64,000 nt of DNA, taken from positions 43,366,552 to 43,430,551 of the forward strand of contig CM075772.1 of assembly GCA_037974665.1 (NCBI GenBank), read 5' to 3'. The DNA is from Ehretia macrophylla. Taxonomy: Eukaryota > Streptophyta > Magnoliopsida > Boraginales > Ehretiaceae. Under the pieces are notes generated by a model. The model was not told the origin of the DNA. It searched no databases and saw only the letters and a list, made by a program, of their open reading frames with translations. Within the stretch, counting starts at the first letter, position 1. Each line of letters opens with the position of its first letter. The position numbers were made by a program, and so were the translations under genes. This document shows positions 34,409 through 44,800 of this stretch, in pieces.

Positions 34409-34580
34409 GAATATGTATAGTTGTTGAAATGCACATGAAATATGTATGGTTGTTGAAATGCACATGAAATATGCATGGTTGTTGAAATGCACATGAAATA
34501 TGCATTGTACGAAATCAATCCCACATCACTATGAGAAATTTCAAGGAACTATGAGAAATTTCAAGGAATTAATCATAATA
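34409..34580 (+). repeat. Short tandem repeats: 29 bp x3 and 20 bp x2
   Basis: GTTGTTGAAATGCACATGAA units start at 34420, 34449 and 34478 (period 29). Right after, ACTATGAGAAATTTCAAGGA occurs twice (about 34528 and 34548). Confidence 0.9.
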
Positions 34581-34599
34581 GTTGTATTTTCCTTAAATT

Positions 34600-34850
34600 G
34601 TTATAATAACAATTGGCATAATGATGGCCGTGGAGGTGTTAATAATAATACCTGGCAATATGATGGTCCGAAAAGCTTTGATTTTAAGAGGCAAGAAACC
34701 TACGACAAGGGGAGTAGGAGTGGTTCACAAAAGAAACCATCCCAAGAAAATATATGTTATAGATGTGGCATGACAGGCCATTGATGGAAAACTTGTCGTA
34801 CGGTACAACATCTTGCGGACCTTTACGAAGCCTCAAAGAATGGGTTAGTA
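34600..34850 (+). pseudogene. Copia gag zinc knuckle, displaced
   Basis: Reads 'FKRQETYDKGSRSG', 'SQENICYRCGMTGH', a stop, then 'WKTCRTVQHLADLYEAS'. This is the CX2CX4HX4C knuckle of gag with one in-frame TGA. It lies after the integrase remnant and before RNase H, whereas gag should come first. Confidence 0.75.
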
Positions 34851-34969
34851 TGCTGTGTGATTATACGTTGGTGTATATTCTCCGAAAAAATCATGTTGAT
34901 ATTAGCCTGGTAATTTTGAAAGGGACTTTATATGTGTCTTGTGAATATGGTAATAGTTACCTATATAAA

Positions 34970-35150
34970 TCACATGATAATATTATTGAAGTCTTAGAAA
35001 GACTTTATATGCTTGAAGCATATATTCATATGATAATGATATTTAAGTCTGGAAGGACTTTATATGCCTGAAACATATATTCACGTGATAATAATATTTA
35101 TATTGAAGTCTTGAAAGGACTGTATATGCTTGAAGTATATGAATGAAAAT
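34970..35150 (+). repeat. ~60-bp tandem repeats
   Basis: Three to four units with 'GAAGTCTTAGAAAGACTTTA' and 'GCTTGAAGCATATATTCA' (variants). Non-coding. Confidence 0.75.
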
Positions 35151-35422
35151 CTCGAGAAATTTATTTGATTACAAAGATCTTTGTATGGAAGAAAACATTC
35201 TGGAAGAATGTGAAATAATGTTTTTTGAAAATGATGATATAATGACATATTTGCTTCTAATTATCATATGCATTTGTTATGTACGTTGATAAATACTATA
35301 ATGACTCACCAAGAGTTATTGGTCCCGGAATACTATATTTGAGTATAATTAATGCACTAATATATTTTAATGGTAATACAATATAGTATATTTTGTTTTG
35401 GTTAATTTGTTAGATAGGCATA

Positions 35423-36240
35423 ATGCAGCTCCAATCTGAAGGATCGTGTTATACATGTGGAATATCACATGAACTTATATTATCCAAGAACATTAAATCA
35501 TTATATCTTGGCTTTACAGATGCTGACCATTTATTTGAACCCTACAAAGTAAGATCACTGACAACCTATGTATTCACTTGTAATGACAACTATATCGTGG
35601 CGATCCATGAAACAAATCATGAATACTTCATCTGGAAATCATGTTGAGATTATGACAATTCATGTGGCTGGTTGAAAATGTATATAATTGAGATTTGTCA
35701 CCAATGAGTCATGTTGCAATGACAGGGAGAAGGTATTTGTGCGTTGTACTCTTTTTCCTTCATCAAGGTTTTTTCCCACTGGATTTTTTCTGGTAAGGTT
35801 TTCACGAGGCAGACCAAATACAAGTATGTCACACTGAAATTCTATTTGTCCATGAATTCAAGAGAGAAGTGATGCTAGTTCTCATCAAATTCAATAAAGT
35901 AAAAATATTGTTGGAGCATTCACGAAAGCATTACCCACAATGAACTAGCTATCAAGATTGACATATGTCAACTTTGTGATCATTAATGATATGTTTGCAT
36001 AAAGATAATGTTGCATGCATTGCCCAAATATAAGGAGGCTATATTAAGGGTGATAGAACTAAAGATATCTCGCCAAAGTTCTTCTTTACTCATGAGCTTC
36101 AAAAGAATAGTGAAATCAAGGTTCGTCAGATTCGTTCAATTGAGAACCTTGCTGATTTGTTTACAAAATCATTGTCTACTAGCACATTCGAGAAGTTAAT
36201 ATGGAAGATTGGTATGCGGCGACTCCATGATCATTCTTGA
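35423..36240 (+). pseudogene. Copia RNase H remnant
   Basis: 35480-35640 reads 'LGFTDADHLFEPYKVRSL' and 'YVFTCND', 'IVAIHETNHEYFIWKS', equal to the usual 'GYADAGYLSDPHKARSQTGY' and 'AIHEASRE' motifs. 36030-36230 reads 'KDISPKFFFTHELQKNSEI' across frames and 'NLADLFTKSLSTSTFEKL', the pol C-terminus. Stops separate the pieces. Confidence 0.75.
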
Positions 36241-36432
36241 TATGCCCACGAGAGGGGGAGACATATGCACTGCACTCTTTTTCCCTTCGTACAGGTTTTG
36301 TCCCATTGGGTTTTCCTGACAAGATTTTTAATGAGGCAGTATAAAAAACATACACAAAGAATTTTGTACTCTTTTTCCTTAGTCAAGTTTTTGTCTCATT
36401 GGGTTTCCTGGATAAGGTTTTAATGAGGCATA
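35735..36432 (+). repeat. Three copies of a ~75-bp pre-LTR motif
   Basis: At about 35740, 36266 and 36365: 'ACTCTTTTTCC', 'GTTTT.TCCCA(T/C)TGG', 'AAGGTTTTAATGAGGCA' and close variants. This motif is a known habit of one group of plant copia elements, here before the polypurine tract. Confidence 0.75.
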
Positions 36433-36461
36433 TTCTTGATTATTAAATATCCAAGGGGGAG

Positions 36462-36680
36462 TGTTATGAGTTGATATTTTGGATATTAATGAATAGTAAC
36501 CGTCGAGTACTATTCATAGTCGTCAAGTTCTGTGTAAATAGTAACTGCATAGTAACCTCAGTTTTTTTATAAACAGAAGTTATTATAATTCATAGTTTAC
36601 ATAGAAATTAATAAGAACTCTCTCTAGTCTCTCTCAACTTTTTCTTATATTATTGTCTTTATAGCAATTATTTCATAACA
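36462..36680 (+). repeat. 3' LTR of the 30.5-kb copia
   Basis: 219 bp, same layout as the 5' LTR. It follows three copies of the 'TTTTTCC..GTTTT.TCCCA' motif and the polypurine tract. Confidence 0.85.
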
Positions 36681-37084
36681 GCAATGACAAATTATAGAAC
36701 CAAATCTTAGATGAAAGTAAATTATTATCAAACGTTTCCAGACAAAAGGGAAAAACACAACACTCATGACATACTGGCTGAGCAAATATATATACCTAGT
36801 CTTGACAATCATTATTCTACTACCAGCCACCAGGTAGCAGCCGTAAGTCCGGCCTTTATATCATCATTGCCAGTGAAAGCAAGGTTGCATGTGAAATCCA
36901 TTATGGAACAAATTCAAAATCATTATTTTAGGAAGAAAAAAAGGCAGGCTACTGTGTATAATGGGCTAGAATCTACCCTTCACAGTTTCTGGTTTGTTTG
37001 AACCACTTAGCATTTTACAAGTCATATGAGTTCCATCCACCAAGAAAGGCGGGAACAATTTGAAGACTCTACACTGAAGTTCAT
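36681..37084. other. Unassigned stretch interrupted by the MULE
   Basis: No gene recognised. Sequence runs on at 38789 after removal of the MULE and one duplication copy. Confidence 0.5.
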
Positions 37085-38778
37085 GAGATAAAGACATTTT
37101 GCCCCATGAGTTTTAAGCTAAAACCCAAACACCCCCATCAACTTTGAGATTTACCCACATTCCCCCATATATACTAACAAGGTTAGACTTCTGTTAAACC
37201 ACAAGGGCATACTTGTCTTTGCACTTTTATATAAAGAAGACTACAACCTTCATCTTGAATCGGGAAAAAAAATAAAAAAAAGAAAATTTAAACCTCTGCC
37301 TCGCTGCTGCCTCGCTGTTGCCTCCTAAACTCGAGGGAGCCTAAAGTTAATAGGGGGAAGAATGAAGAGAAAGCAGCAAAGGAAATAGGAGAGAGCAAGA
37401 CGGCCAAGCAACGAAGAAAGATGAGGGAAAAAAAAGAAAAAAAAAAACAAGGTGGTGATTTCTTGAGTAGCTCCCTCTGATCTTCTTATTTTGGTTGCTA
37501 CTTACTATTGCAGTGGTTTCACAGGTATTACAGCTTGGTTCACCTATTTTTCGGTTGTTGTATTTGTTATATTTTCTTCATTTTTTTCTTATTAATTTGC
37601 TGTTGAATTTATCATGACTATTGATTATATATGATTATTCGAGAGTGCAGTATGCTAAGTTGTTGCTTGGGTGAACTCACGAGTGGAGCCAGAAATCTAA
37701 CGTTAGGGACCGAATTTTTTTTTTTTTTGTACAACATTTTTTGTACATTATTTTTTAGTCTAATAGAAAAGAAACTCAATTTTTACAGTTTTAATTTTTT
37801 TTATATAGTTTTATTAAAGAAAATTTGGTTATGATTTCAAGTTACGGTACTTTAAGCAAAATAATCATTCCGAGCATATTTTTGAATATCAACTAGTTTA
37901 CACTTTAAATGCACAAAAATATTATAATAATTCTAAATTGCATATTTAACTTTAGTTCTTGCACATGGTACAAATTAAACAGTCTATATATTCAATAAAT
38001 ATTAAACGATCTAGTTTGATGCAATAAATAATAATTATAACTTAGTGGTAAGACATTAAATCAAATGTTATGAGTTCGAACCTAATAGATGTCATGTTCT
38101 TTAGATATTAATTATTTTTCATCCACAACTAAAACTACAAAAAATAGATATAATTATGCTAACTTGAACTCCAACCATCAACATAATGCTATTGTGACTA
38201 ACCACCAAGCAACTTCATATTTTTTAAAAAAATTATCACTTTTTAGCTATTTATTGGGTAGGGGGGGGGGGGGGGGGAGTTGGTGTTGTTGTGACTATTG
38301 CAATGTGTTTATTCATTGCATTTTAAAAGTTTGCTGCAAAATGTACTTTTCCAGAAGCTCAACTAATTCGCTTTCTTGCAAATCCAAGAGGGCCACAAGG
38401 ACTGTTGGAATCGATTTGGCTTGCATTTGATGATGTAGCATCGAGTAGACTAGTTAAGGACTGGACAATCCTTTCCTCAATCTTCTGTGTTCCCTCTGCT
38501 GCTCTTTCTTTCTTTTGCCATGTACTGTTTCTTTCTCGTCTCTCTTCTTCCTATTAGCTTTTGGCTTCTTCTGAGTGCAGGAGGCAATGGCAGAGCAGAT
38601 TTAGATTTATTTTGGTTGTTGTTTTGGTTATATAAAAGTGAAAAGACAAGTATATCCTTGTGGTTTAACAGAAGTCTTAACACTGTTAGTGTATATAGGG
38701 GAATATGGATAAATCTCAAAGTTGATGGGGGTGTTTAGGTTTTAGCTTAAAACTCATGGAGCAAAATGTCTTCATCTC
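37085..38778. mobile_element. Non-autonomous Mutator-like element, 10-bp TSD
   Basis: Inverted ends GAGATAAAGACATTTTGC and GCAAAATGTCTTCATCTC, each more than 150 bp long, with further inverted homology inside ('CAAAGTTGATGGGGG' type). TGAAGTTCAT flanks both sides (37075-37084 and 38779-38788). No MURA-type transposase was seen. The 1.7-kb interior includes purine-rich and CT-rich parts and a run of 17 G, and could hold captured sequence, though I recognise none. Confidence 0.88.
38261..38277 (+). repeat. Run of 17 G
   Basis: A G17 homopolymer inside the MULE; unusual in AT-rich DNA and may be an assembly or length-variable spot. Confidence 0.9.
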
Positions 38779-38788
38779 TGAAGTTCAT

Positions 38789-39180
38789 TGGTATATCCCA
38801 TATTCAGTATCATACTTTCCTTTTTTTTTTTTTTTTTTTCAGATGGCATGTATTTAGTAACACATGGCAGGTATTTTTTCCATACTTTCCGTCTAATTAG
38901 ATCGAAAGTTATACCAATCACCGCCAATCAAATTCTTAACCTCGAACTGAACTTTCTACCAGATAGAGAATTTTGAATCAACAGAACCATTTTTAGACAT
39001 CTAACTTGCGAAGGGCCTTAAGAAACACAAAATGCATAAAACACATAAAGTACTCAGTTCTAGACAGAAACATCAACACCAACCTCCCCTCCACCCCAAA
39101 ACAATTTCTTGCCAGATATGTGACGAGGAACTGTTGCCCTCAAACTATAATAGTTTTTAATAAAATAAAAATTCTCCATA
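38789..39180. other. Gene-free stretch
   Basis: Long T run near 38819; otherwise unassigned sequence between the MULE and the LINE. Confidence 0.5.
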
Positions 39181-40262
39181 CCCTTGTTCCTTTCTTTTCC
39201 CTTTGGTTTCTTTTGGGTGGAAAGGAATAACGCTAAATATGAAAACTTGGGTTTTTACTCCTCTAGAGTAATTTGGAAAGTTAGGAGACTTATTGCACAA
39301 TTGTTTCAAGCAGGCCTATTAAAAAGATGGCACTGGAAATGGGACTCATCATTAGCCGCTTCTTTCTACTGCTTCTTCGATAGACCTTCCACTAAACACC
39401 CTATTCTGGTGAAATGGAATAAACCATATGAAGGATATTTTAAGTTAAACATTGACGGCAGTGTCCATGGAATTGGAGGACCTGTAGGTGGTGGGGGAAT
39501 TCTGCATGACTCAAAAGGAAGTTTTATCTTTGGCTTCTTTGTTCATTTTGGGCATCACTTTCCCATTAACACTAAAATTTTGGCACTGGTCCAAGGCCTT
39601 CAACTTTGTCATGAAAGAGGGATTGTCAATATATGGGTTGAGATGGATGCTTTAGCAGTTGTTAACATTGTTTCCAAGGGGGCCCAGGGTTCATGGAACA
39701 TTTGTTATGACATACAAGCTACCAGGAAGCTGTTGAAAGATTGCAAAGCTAAACTATCTCACATCTATAGAGAGGATAATCAATATGCAGATTTCCTTGC
39801 CAGCCTGGGGGCTAAAGCTTCTGGTCTTCATGTGCTTAATTCTTCTCAAATGTATGTTCCGATTGGACAAATCAGGTCTTCCTCAATTTAGATTCAAAGT
39901 GTGTTTCTATGAACTGTCTTGTACTTATTTTTCTCTTGGGTTATTTTAAAGCTTGTATTAAGGGAGGCAAATTATGTCTCCCCTTTATTCTTGTTGCTCT
40001 TTGTGTTTTGCACTTTTTTAAGTCGTTAGTTGGATAGTATCACAACTTTTCAAGCAACAACCCTTTTAAGCTCCGTTAGGTTCTCTTTTGTAAGATGAGG
40101 CGACATGTGCCTCCTCTAGACTAGATTTGGACGATGGGACAGGTAAGTCCCTCATCCTCCCGTGGAGGTTTTGGCTTTTTGTCCTCCTTCACTTTTGTAT
40201 TTTTCTTTCGTTGATTAATAAAATTCCGGAGGGAAGTCCCCCTCTTTCGCCAAAAAAAAAAA
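39181..40262 (+). mobile_element. LINE on the + strand, 5' truncated
   Basis: Contains the zf-RVT tail, RNase H, and a 3' UTR ending in GGAGGGAAGTCCCCCTC and a poly-A run (about 40250-40262). The 3' UTR matches those of the 8.8-, 26.2- and 47.4-kb LINEs ('GACAGGTAAGTCCCTC', 'CCTCCCGTGGAGG', 'TTAATAAAATTCC'). The 5' end near 39181 is truncated; no target duplication found. Confidence 0.85.
39184..39891 (+). pseudogene. LINE zf-RVT tail and RNase H (open, but Glu lost)
   Basis: 235 codons open. Starts in the hinge ('FPFGFFWVERNNAKYEN'), then RNase H: 'FKLNIDGSVHG' (Asp), 'PINTKILALVQGLQLC', 'IWVEMDALAV' (Asp) and 'DNQYADFLASLGA' (Asp). The family's 'KAE(I/L)LAL' reads 'TKILAL' here, so the catalytic Glu is Lys. 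Because the RT is missing and this residue is changed, it cannot be an active LINE protein. Confidence 0.85.
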
Positions 40263-40718
40263 AGTAAGTTACCATTTCTGATGCCAAGCATTAGTTCTAC
40301 AAAGAGTGTCATCACTCACAAAAAACCAAAGCAATGAACTTTCTTCTTGTCTATGGAAACATATGTGTCTTTAGAACACAAACGGTGTTCTCGTTATAAC
40401 AATTTCAAGTAATCTCCTTGCTTTTGAGCTGAAATCAATCAAAATTCATAACAAAATTCAATCTTTAACTAACTCACGTGCTTAACCTATAGAAGAAAAC
40501 AGTAGATTTGTAAAGTTTTTAGCATCTCTCCAATAAAATATATAAAGCCTCTAATTAATTAGAATCAATTCACAGTAATAGCTAAAGGTTAATCCTTTCA
40601 ACTATCACTAGATTGTCCACACTCGATCATATTTTACTTCTTGCACATCACATCATAAGTATTTCTACGTAATCTCCTTAAGTTTTAGCTAATATAACTA
40701 ACAACATTCAAATTTTAA
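40263..40718. other. Gene-free stretch
   Basis: No gene or known repeat; lies downstream (minus strand) of the GTPase exon fragment. Confidence 0.5.
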
Positions 40719-40976
40719 TCAAAATTCATGTTTCCACAACTTCAAATGGTCAACGTGTGCTATCACTGCCACATTTCTCAGCCGGCTAGGATCAATTGCT
40801 CTACTAAGAGCAGTTGATGCTGCTGCTGTCGCCATGCCGGTGGAAAAGGCGCGTGTAATTCCGGTGACGGCGCGTGAAAATGCATAAGGTTTGAGAGAGG
40901 AATAGTAATTACCGGAGGATGTTGAGAGAGATTTTCTGATGGTGGTGGCGAGTAAATGGAGCAATGGACCGCTCAT
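40719..40976 (-). pseudogene. First-exon fragment of a TypA/BipA-like translational GTPase
   Basis: 85 codons. An Arg/Ser-rich N-terminus ('LATTIRKSLSTSSGNYYSSL', 'AFSTGMATAAAS') resembles an organelle transit peptide, then 'DPSRLRNVAVIAHVDH', the start of the G domain of TypA/BipA elongation-factor proteins. The P-loop should be 'HVDHGKT', but after HVDH the sequence turns into unrelated 'LKLWKHEF' and a stop. In many such genes an intron follows here, so this may be exon 1 plus a broken donor. No further exons are found to the left. I take it as a gene fragment. Confidence 0.8.
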
Positions 40977-43630
40977 TTCTTCTGCTTAATTGAAGCCAAC
41001 AAGTGAGCAGTGTTGAAAATCTATGTAGGGTTTAGGGTTTTAGGCTAAAGCAAGAGCAAAAAATGTTTGACTTTCAAGCACGCTTTCATCTATGGACACG
41101 CGAGTTATAGTGAACAATTGTGGCGCCACTACTCTTGTATGGAATGTGCCGCTTTTGGACGTAATTTAGATATGCGAAACACGATTTCATTTAGATAAAG
41201 AACACAATTATTCACTTTTATGTGAACCACCTTGAGTCTATTTAGCTTAACTTTTACACACTTCTAACCAAAGTTTTTTGATGTATGGTACTAAATTAAC
41301 AAAAAAAAAAAAAAAAACACTTCTAACCAAAGTTATACAATTTAAAAATGAAAATTTTACAATTAGACCAAACAGAACCTTGACCATTAGGCTTTTAGCA
41401 TTAACACTATGTTTGGATTCACATTTTTAAAGGAAAATACAAAAAAAGAGGGGGAAGAATTAAGGAACTTTTAACTTTGTTTATAAATAAATTGAATGAT
41501 TGAAGAATTCTTTAAAGAAAAAAAAATGCAATAGAAATTCTCTCTATTTTGGATTTTGAAGCGAAAGTCAAAGTGAGAAGTTTTAGTTGGTCGGAATAAA
41601 AATGATATAAAAAGGTTATTTAAGCAATTCTTATTCACTTTCTTTTACTTTAGAATAATTAATTTTTTACATTAGAACTAAATAAATATTAAAAATGGAT
41701 TAGAACTAGTACTAGACAAAATACATAAATAATTTTTTTAAAGTTTGAGACCAAAGAAGTAGCAGACTGATAGCCCCAACTGGTTATAAGTTGCATCCGC
41801 TTTGTGAAAAGACAATCTTAGAATGTTTATTGTCTTTCTATTTTTGTCTAATCTGCAATTTGAATCCGACACATTATATCCCAATTTCAAATCTTAAAAA
41901 GTGTGTGGAAGACTTTTAGTGTGTAACTTATTTTGTTTATAAATGAATTTCCTAAGGATCAGTAGAAAAGATTCTAAGGACTAATTTAGATATAATTAAC
42001 ACATTAAATATAAGTTCAATAATGAAATTGTCTACTAAATAAATGAATAATACATATGTCATGTTCTAAAATTATATTTAAATGACTTTTAGAACATATA
42101 ATCTATCACTGGCATAGGAGTTGATCATCAGTTTAATTTTAGGCACATATTCATGTAGGTTCACACGTGATACAGTGAACTATGTGACGCCACGAATCTT
42201 GTATGGGAAATGCCGGTCTTAGATATAATTTTGGTATGCAAAACACAATTTCATTTAGATACATAAAGGAATTCACCTTTGCCTAAATCCCTTGGTCATT
42301 AAGCTTTTAGTATTAACGCTATATTAGGATTCACTTTTTTGGAGAAACGAAAAGGAAGGCAATGGATTAATTGAGGAATTCTTTCCTCTGTTTAGATTTA
42401 CTTTTGGAAGGAAGGAAAATAAATGAAGGGATTAAAATATTTTTTAAGGTTAAAATTTTGCAATCCTCTCAGTTTTGAATTTTTTTAAAGGAAAAGCAAA
42501 CACCATAAAAAGTCCACTCACCCGGTTTGTCCCTTTTGTTATTATTGCTGCCAATGATGTCCAACATCCATTCACGTGGAAATCGTGGGATTAATAATAT
42601 CCCTCTGCAAAAGACAATAACGAGGTTGTTTTGAAAGAGAAGTGAAGTTGATCCAAGGTTAGGTATTTTTCATGTGTGCATTGATTTATGGTGATCAAAG
42701 TTCTAAGTGGAAGTAGAAAGACTAGCAATTCACGTCACTCCAGCAAAAAGACAAAAAGGAGGTTGTCAAATGCAAATGATTCTAAATTTGTAATCTTCTC
42801 CAGTGAACGGCCATACATGTATATTAAGTTAATTTACTAAATGAGATACTCTATAATTATCTAAAATATGTTATTAAAGAGAATTGAAAATAGTAAATAG
42901 TTATTTTATACATCGTGCATTAACGCATCTAAGTAAAAATTATTGGATTAGCAGTTCATGTGGCCGCCAAACACTCCAAGAATTTAACGAAAATGGAGAC
43001 GACAATTTTCGTCGCCAAATCAAAAATGGCGACCAGGGTTCGCAAAATTCACTGTTCATCTACTTTTCATCTATATTTGCATGTTCGTCTCCATTTTGTT
43101 GCTAAAATATGTTTGTCTCCAATTTTTCACTAATAATTTTTTTTATTTAAAAAAATATAAAAAATAGTCATAAATTTCTAAAATTCTCAAAAGTTTTTTA
43201 TAAAATTTTAAAAAGGAAATAAAAGGAGGTCGTGGAATGCAAGAACCGTAAGCATAAAAGAAAATAATATAAAAGGAGTAAACCACTATTTCCGTAGATA
43301 AAAGATTACTAAAAGACTTGTGCTTGCACATGCAGAGATGGATCTAAATTTTTTTTTTAATGAAAATTTATTGACTTTGTAGGCTAAGAATATCCTTATA
43401 TTTAATATATGTTGTGGGATCAGTAGTGAATAAGAAATACAAAAGAAAATACCATTTGTAATAGAGTTTTAGAAACCCGTTAAGTATTTGTTATTATTTT
43501 TATTATAAGTTATCTTAAACATTATTTCTTTTTTTGCGATAATCGATTCCTAAATTTGATAATAATGGCGTCTTAATAAAATAAGTGTTGACAATGACTT
43601 ATTAAGAAAATAAAAAATAGAAAAAGAATC
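40977..43630. other. Gene-free stretch with dispersed and PP2-upstream repeats
   Basis: 41090-41240 and 42160-42330 are diverged copies ('CTTGTATGG', 'AACAC.ATTTCATTTAGATA'). 41495-41735 is the dispersed family of 25.8 kb. 42590-42890 repeats the PP2 upstream region of 6.2 and 20.5 kb, and 43380-43440 the 'CCTTATATTTAATATATG' string. No gene. Confidence 0.55.
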
Positions 43631-43639
43631 AACGGTGGC

Positions 43640-43860
43640 TAGGTAGCCACGTAATACGGCACGCACTTCATCCGAGCATGAGATCTTAAAATCCAAAATG
43701 GAGACAACCCAATTTAATTAGCACTCGCATCATGATATATACGCATGGTTATGTTTGTTTGCAGACAAGAGGTTGCTAAGCTTGTAGGCGACAATGTGCT
43801 TGACATCGTGGGAGATTATGACACTCGTTGGCTAATAGAACCCGTTAAGTATTTGTTATG
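43640..43860 (+). pseudogene. PP2 copy E: small fragment
   Basis: GTAGCCACGTAATAC near 43640 is the promoter box. An exon 2 piece at about 43680-43711 ('GAGATC...GGAGACAACCCA') runs straight into the 3' end of intron 2, CAG at 43762-43764, then exon 3 ('QEVAKLVGDNVLDIVGDYDT') to about 43845. Exon 3 breaks off in CCCGTTAAGTATTTGTTA, a string also present upstream near 43482. Promoter TATA, exon 1 and most of exon 3 are missing. Confidence 0.75.
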
Positions 43861-44235
43861 ATTTCGTCCTTATTATTTAAAATGTCTCAATTTAGTCCTT
43901 ATTATTTTTCAAAAAGTTTCAATTTCGTCCCTATTATTTCTAAAAGATTTCTATTTCATCACTATTATTTTGTTAAAGTTTCAAATTCATCCCTATTATT
44001 CAATGACTAAATTAAATTTTTTTGAGAAACAATAGGAACTAATTTGAAACTTTTTGAAAACAATATGGACGAAATTAAAACTTTTAGAAAATAATAAGGA
44101 CGAAATTGATAAACTTTAAATAATAGGGATAAAATTAAAACTTTTAGGGAAACAAGAAGGACTAAATTGAGACATTTTAAATAATAGAGACTAGACTGAA
44201 ATTTTTTGCAAATAATAGGGACTAAATGTGAGATT
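43861..44235. mobile_element. Inverted-repeat element built of ~40-bp motifs
   Basis: The left arm repeats 'TTCGTCC(C/T)TATTATTT' every 38-45 bp, the right arm its reverse complement 'AATAATAGGGACTAAAT'. The two arms can pair over about 370 bp. A common foldback/MITE type in plants; target duplication not identified. Confidence 0.65.
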
Positions 44236-44610
44236 TGTCCCAACTTAAAAGTAAAGAAGCATAGGACATAAAGGTTTTGCCTCTAATAGAATAATGACTT
44301 TTTGCTAGCATCTTTTTTCTTGCATTTTGTAATGATTTTTTTTCGTTCTGTGATGATTATGAACCCTTGTGCTCTTTAATTTGAGGTTGAGATTTCGGGC
44401 CTTTTATTGATGGGAACGTACACCATATTTTAGGATAGTGTATTATCTTTTTGTTAGGGCTCTTAATTGCTTTTAGTAATATGTATACAATAACAATCAT
44501 GTAAATGTAATCCCGATCATCATATTGTTGGATCCACATTTGGGTTTTGATTTCGTTGTGGCACAATCTTAGTTTTCCGTCATGGACATTTGTAATTGTA
44601 CATGTGATGA
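44236..44610 (+). repeat. PP2 downstream block (copy 3)
   Basis: Matches 29107-29440 closely, from 'AAGCATAGGACATAAAGG' to 'CATGGACATTTG'. No insert at the ACATTTG site. Confidence 0.75.
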
Positions 44611-44679
44611 AGCTTGTTATGAAATCAGTTTGGCAAAAAAAAAATCTATTAAAGTCTGGAGCTTCTATCACCCATATTT

Positions 44680-44800
44680 TTCTGAGAAGGCAATCAACCT
44701 GAGGACTTGCTTGCTAATCAAGGAGCTGCAGCTGAGAACTACTGCGTTTTGGAATCTCTGAGAGCTACTACGTTTTGCACTTCCTCAATTTAGATTTTAA
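44680..44800 (+). pseudogene. Short LINE RNase H tail
   Basis: Reads 'EDLLANQGAAAENYCVLESL' and ends 'FCTSSI' with a stop near 44793, like the C-terminus of the 39.2-kb LINE. Only about 40 codons are left. Confidence 0.5.

Larger units (their letters stand above)
30515..36680 (+). mobile_element. Decayed full-length Ty1-copia element
   Basis: Two LTRs of about 220 bp (30515-30734 and 36462-36680) begin TGTTATGAG and end near ATAGCA/ATAACA. A primer-binding-type string CGTTATCAGCACG follows the 5' LTR, and a polypurine tract CCAAGGGGGAG precedes the 3' LTR. Flanks GTAAT and GCAAT match at four of five bases. Recognisable pieces inside are integrase, a short RT-side piece, a gag zinc knuckle and RNase H, all with many stops. 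The two LTRs are still very similar, with small differences. Confidence 0.85.

Noticed and set aside
36830..38830. Minus-strand frame across the MULE empty site reading 'GYTNELQCRVFKLFPPFL', reminiscent of a gypsy gag
   Set aside because: The likeness is weak and the following sequence does not continue as gag; left unassigned.
44357..44671. 104-codon minus-strand frame
   Set aside because: It is antisense to the non-coding PP2 downstream block, which occurs four times without keeping this frame.
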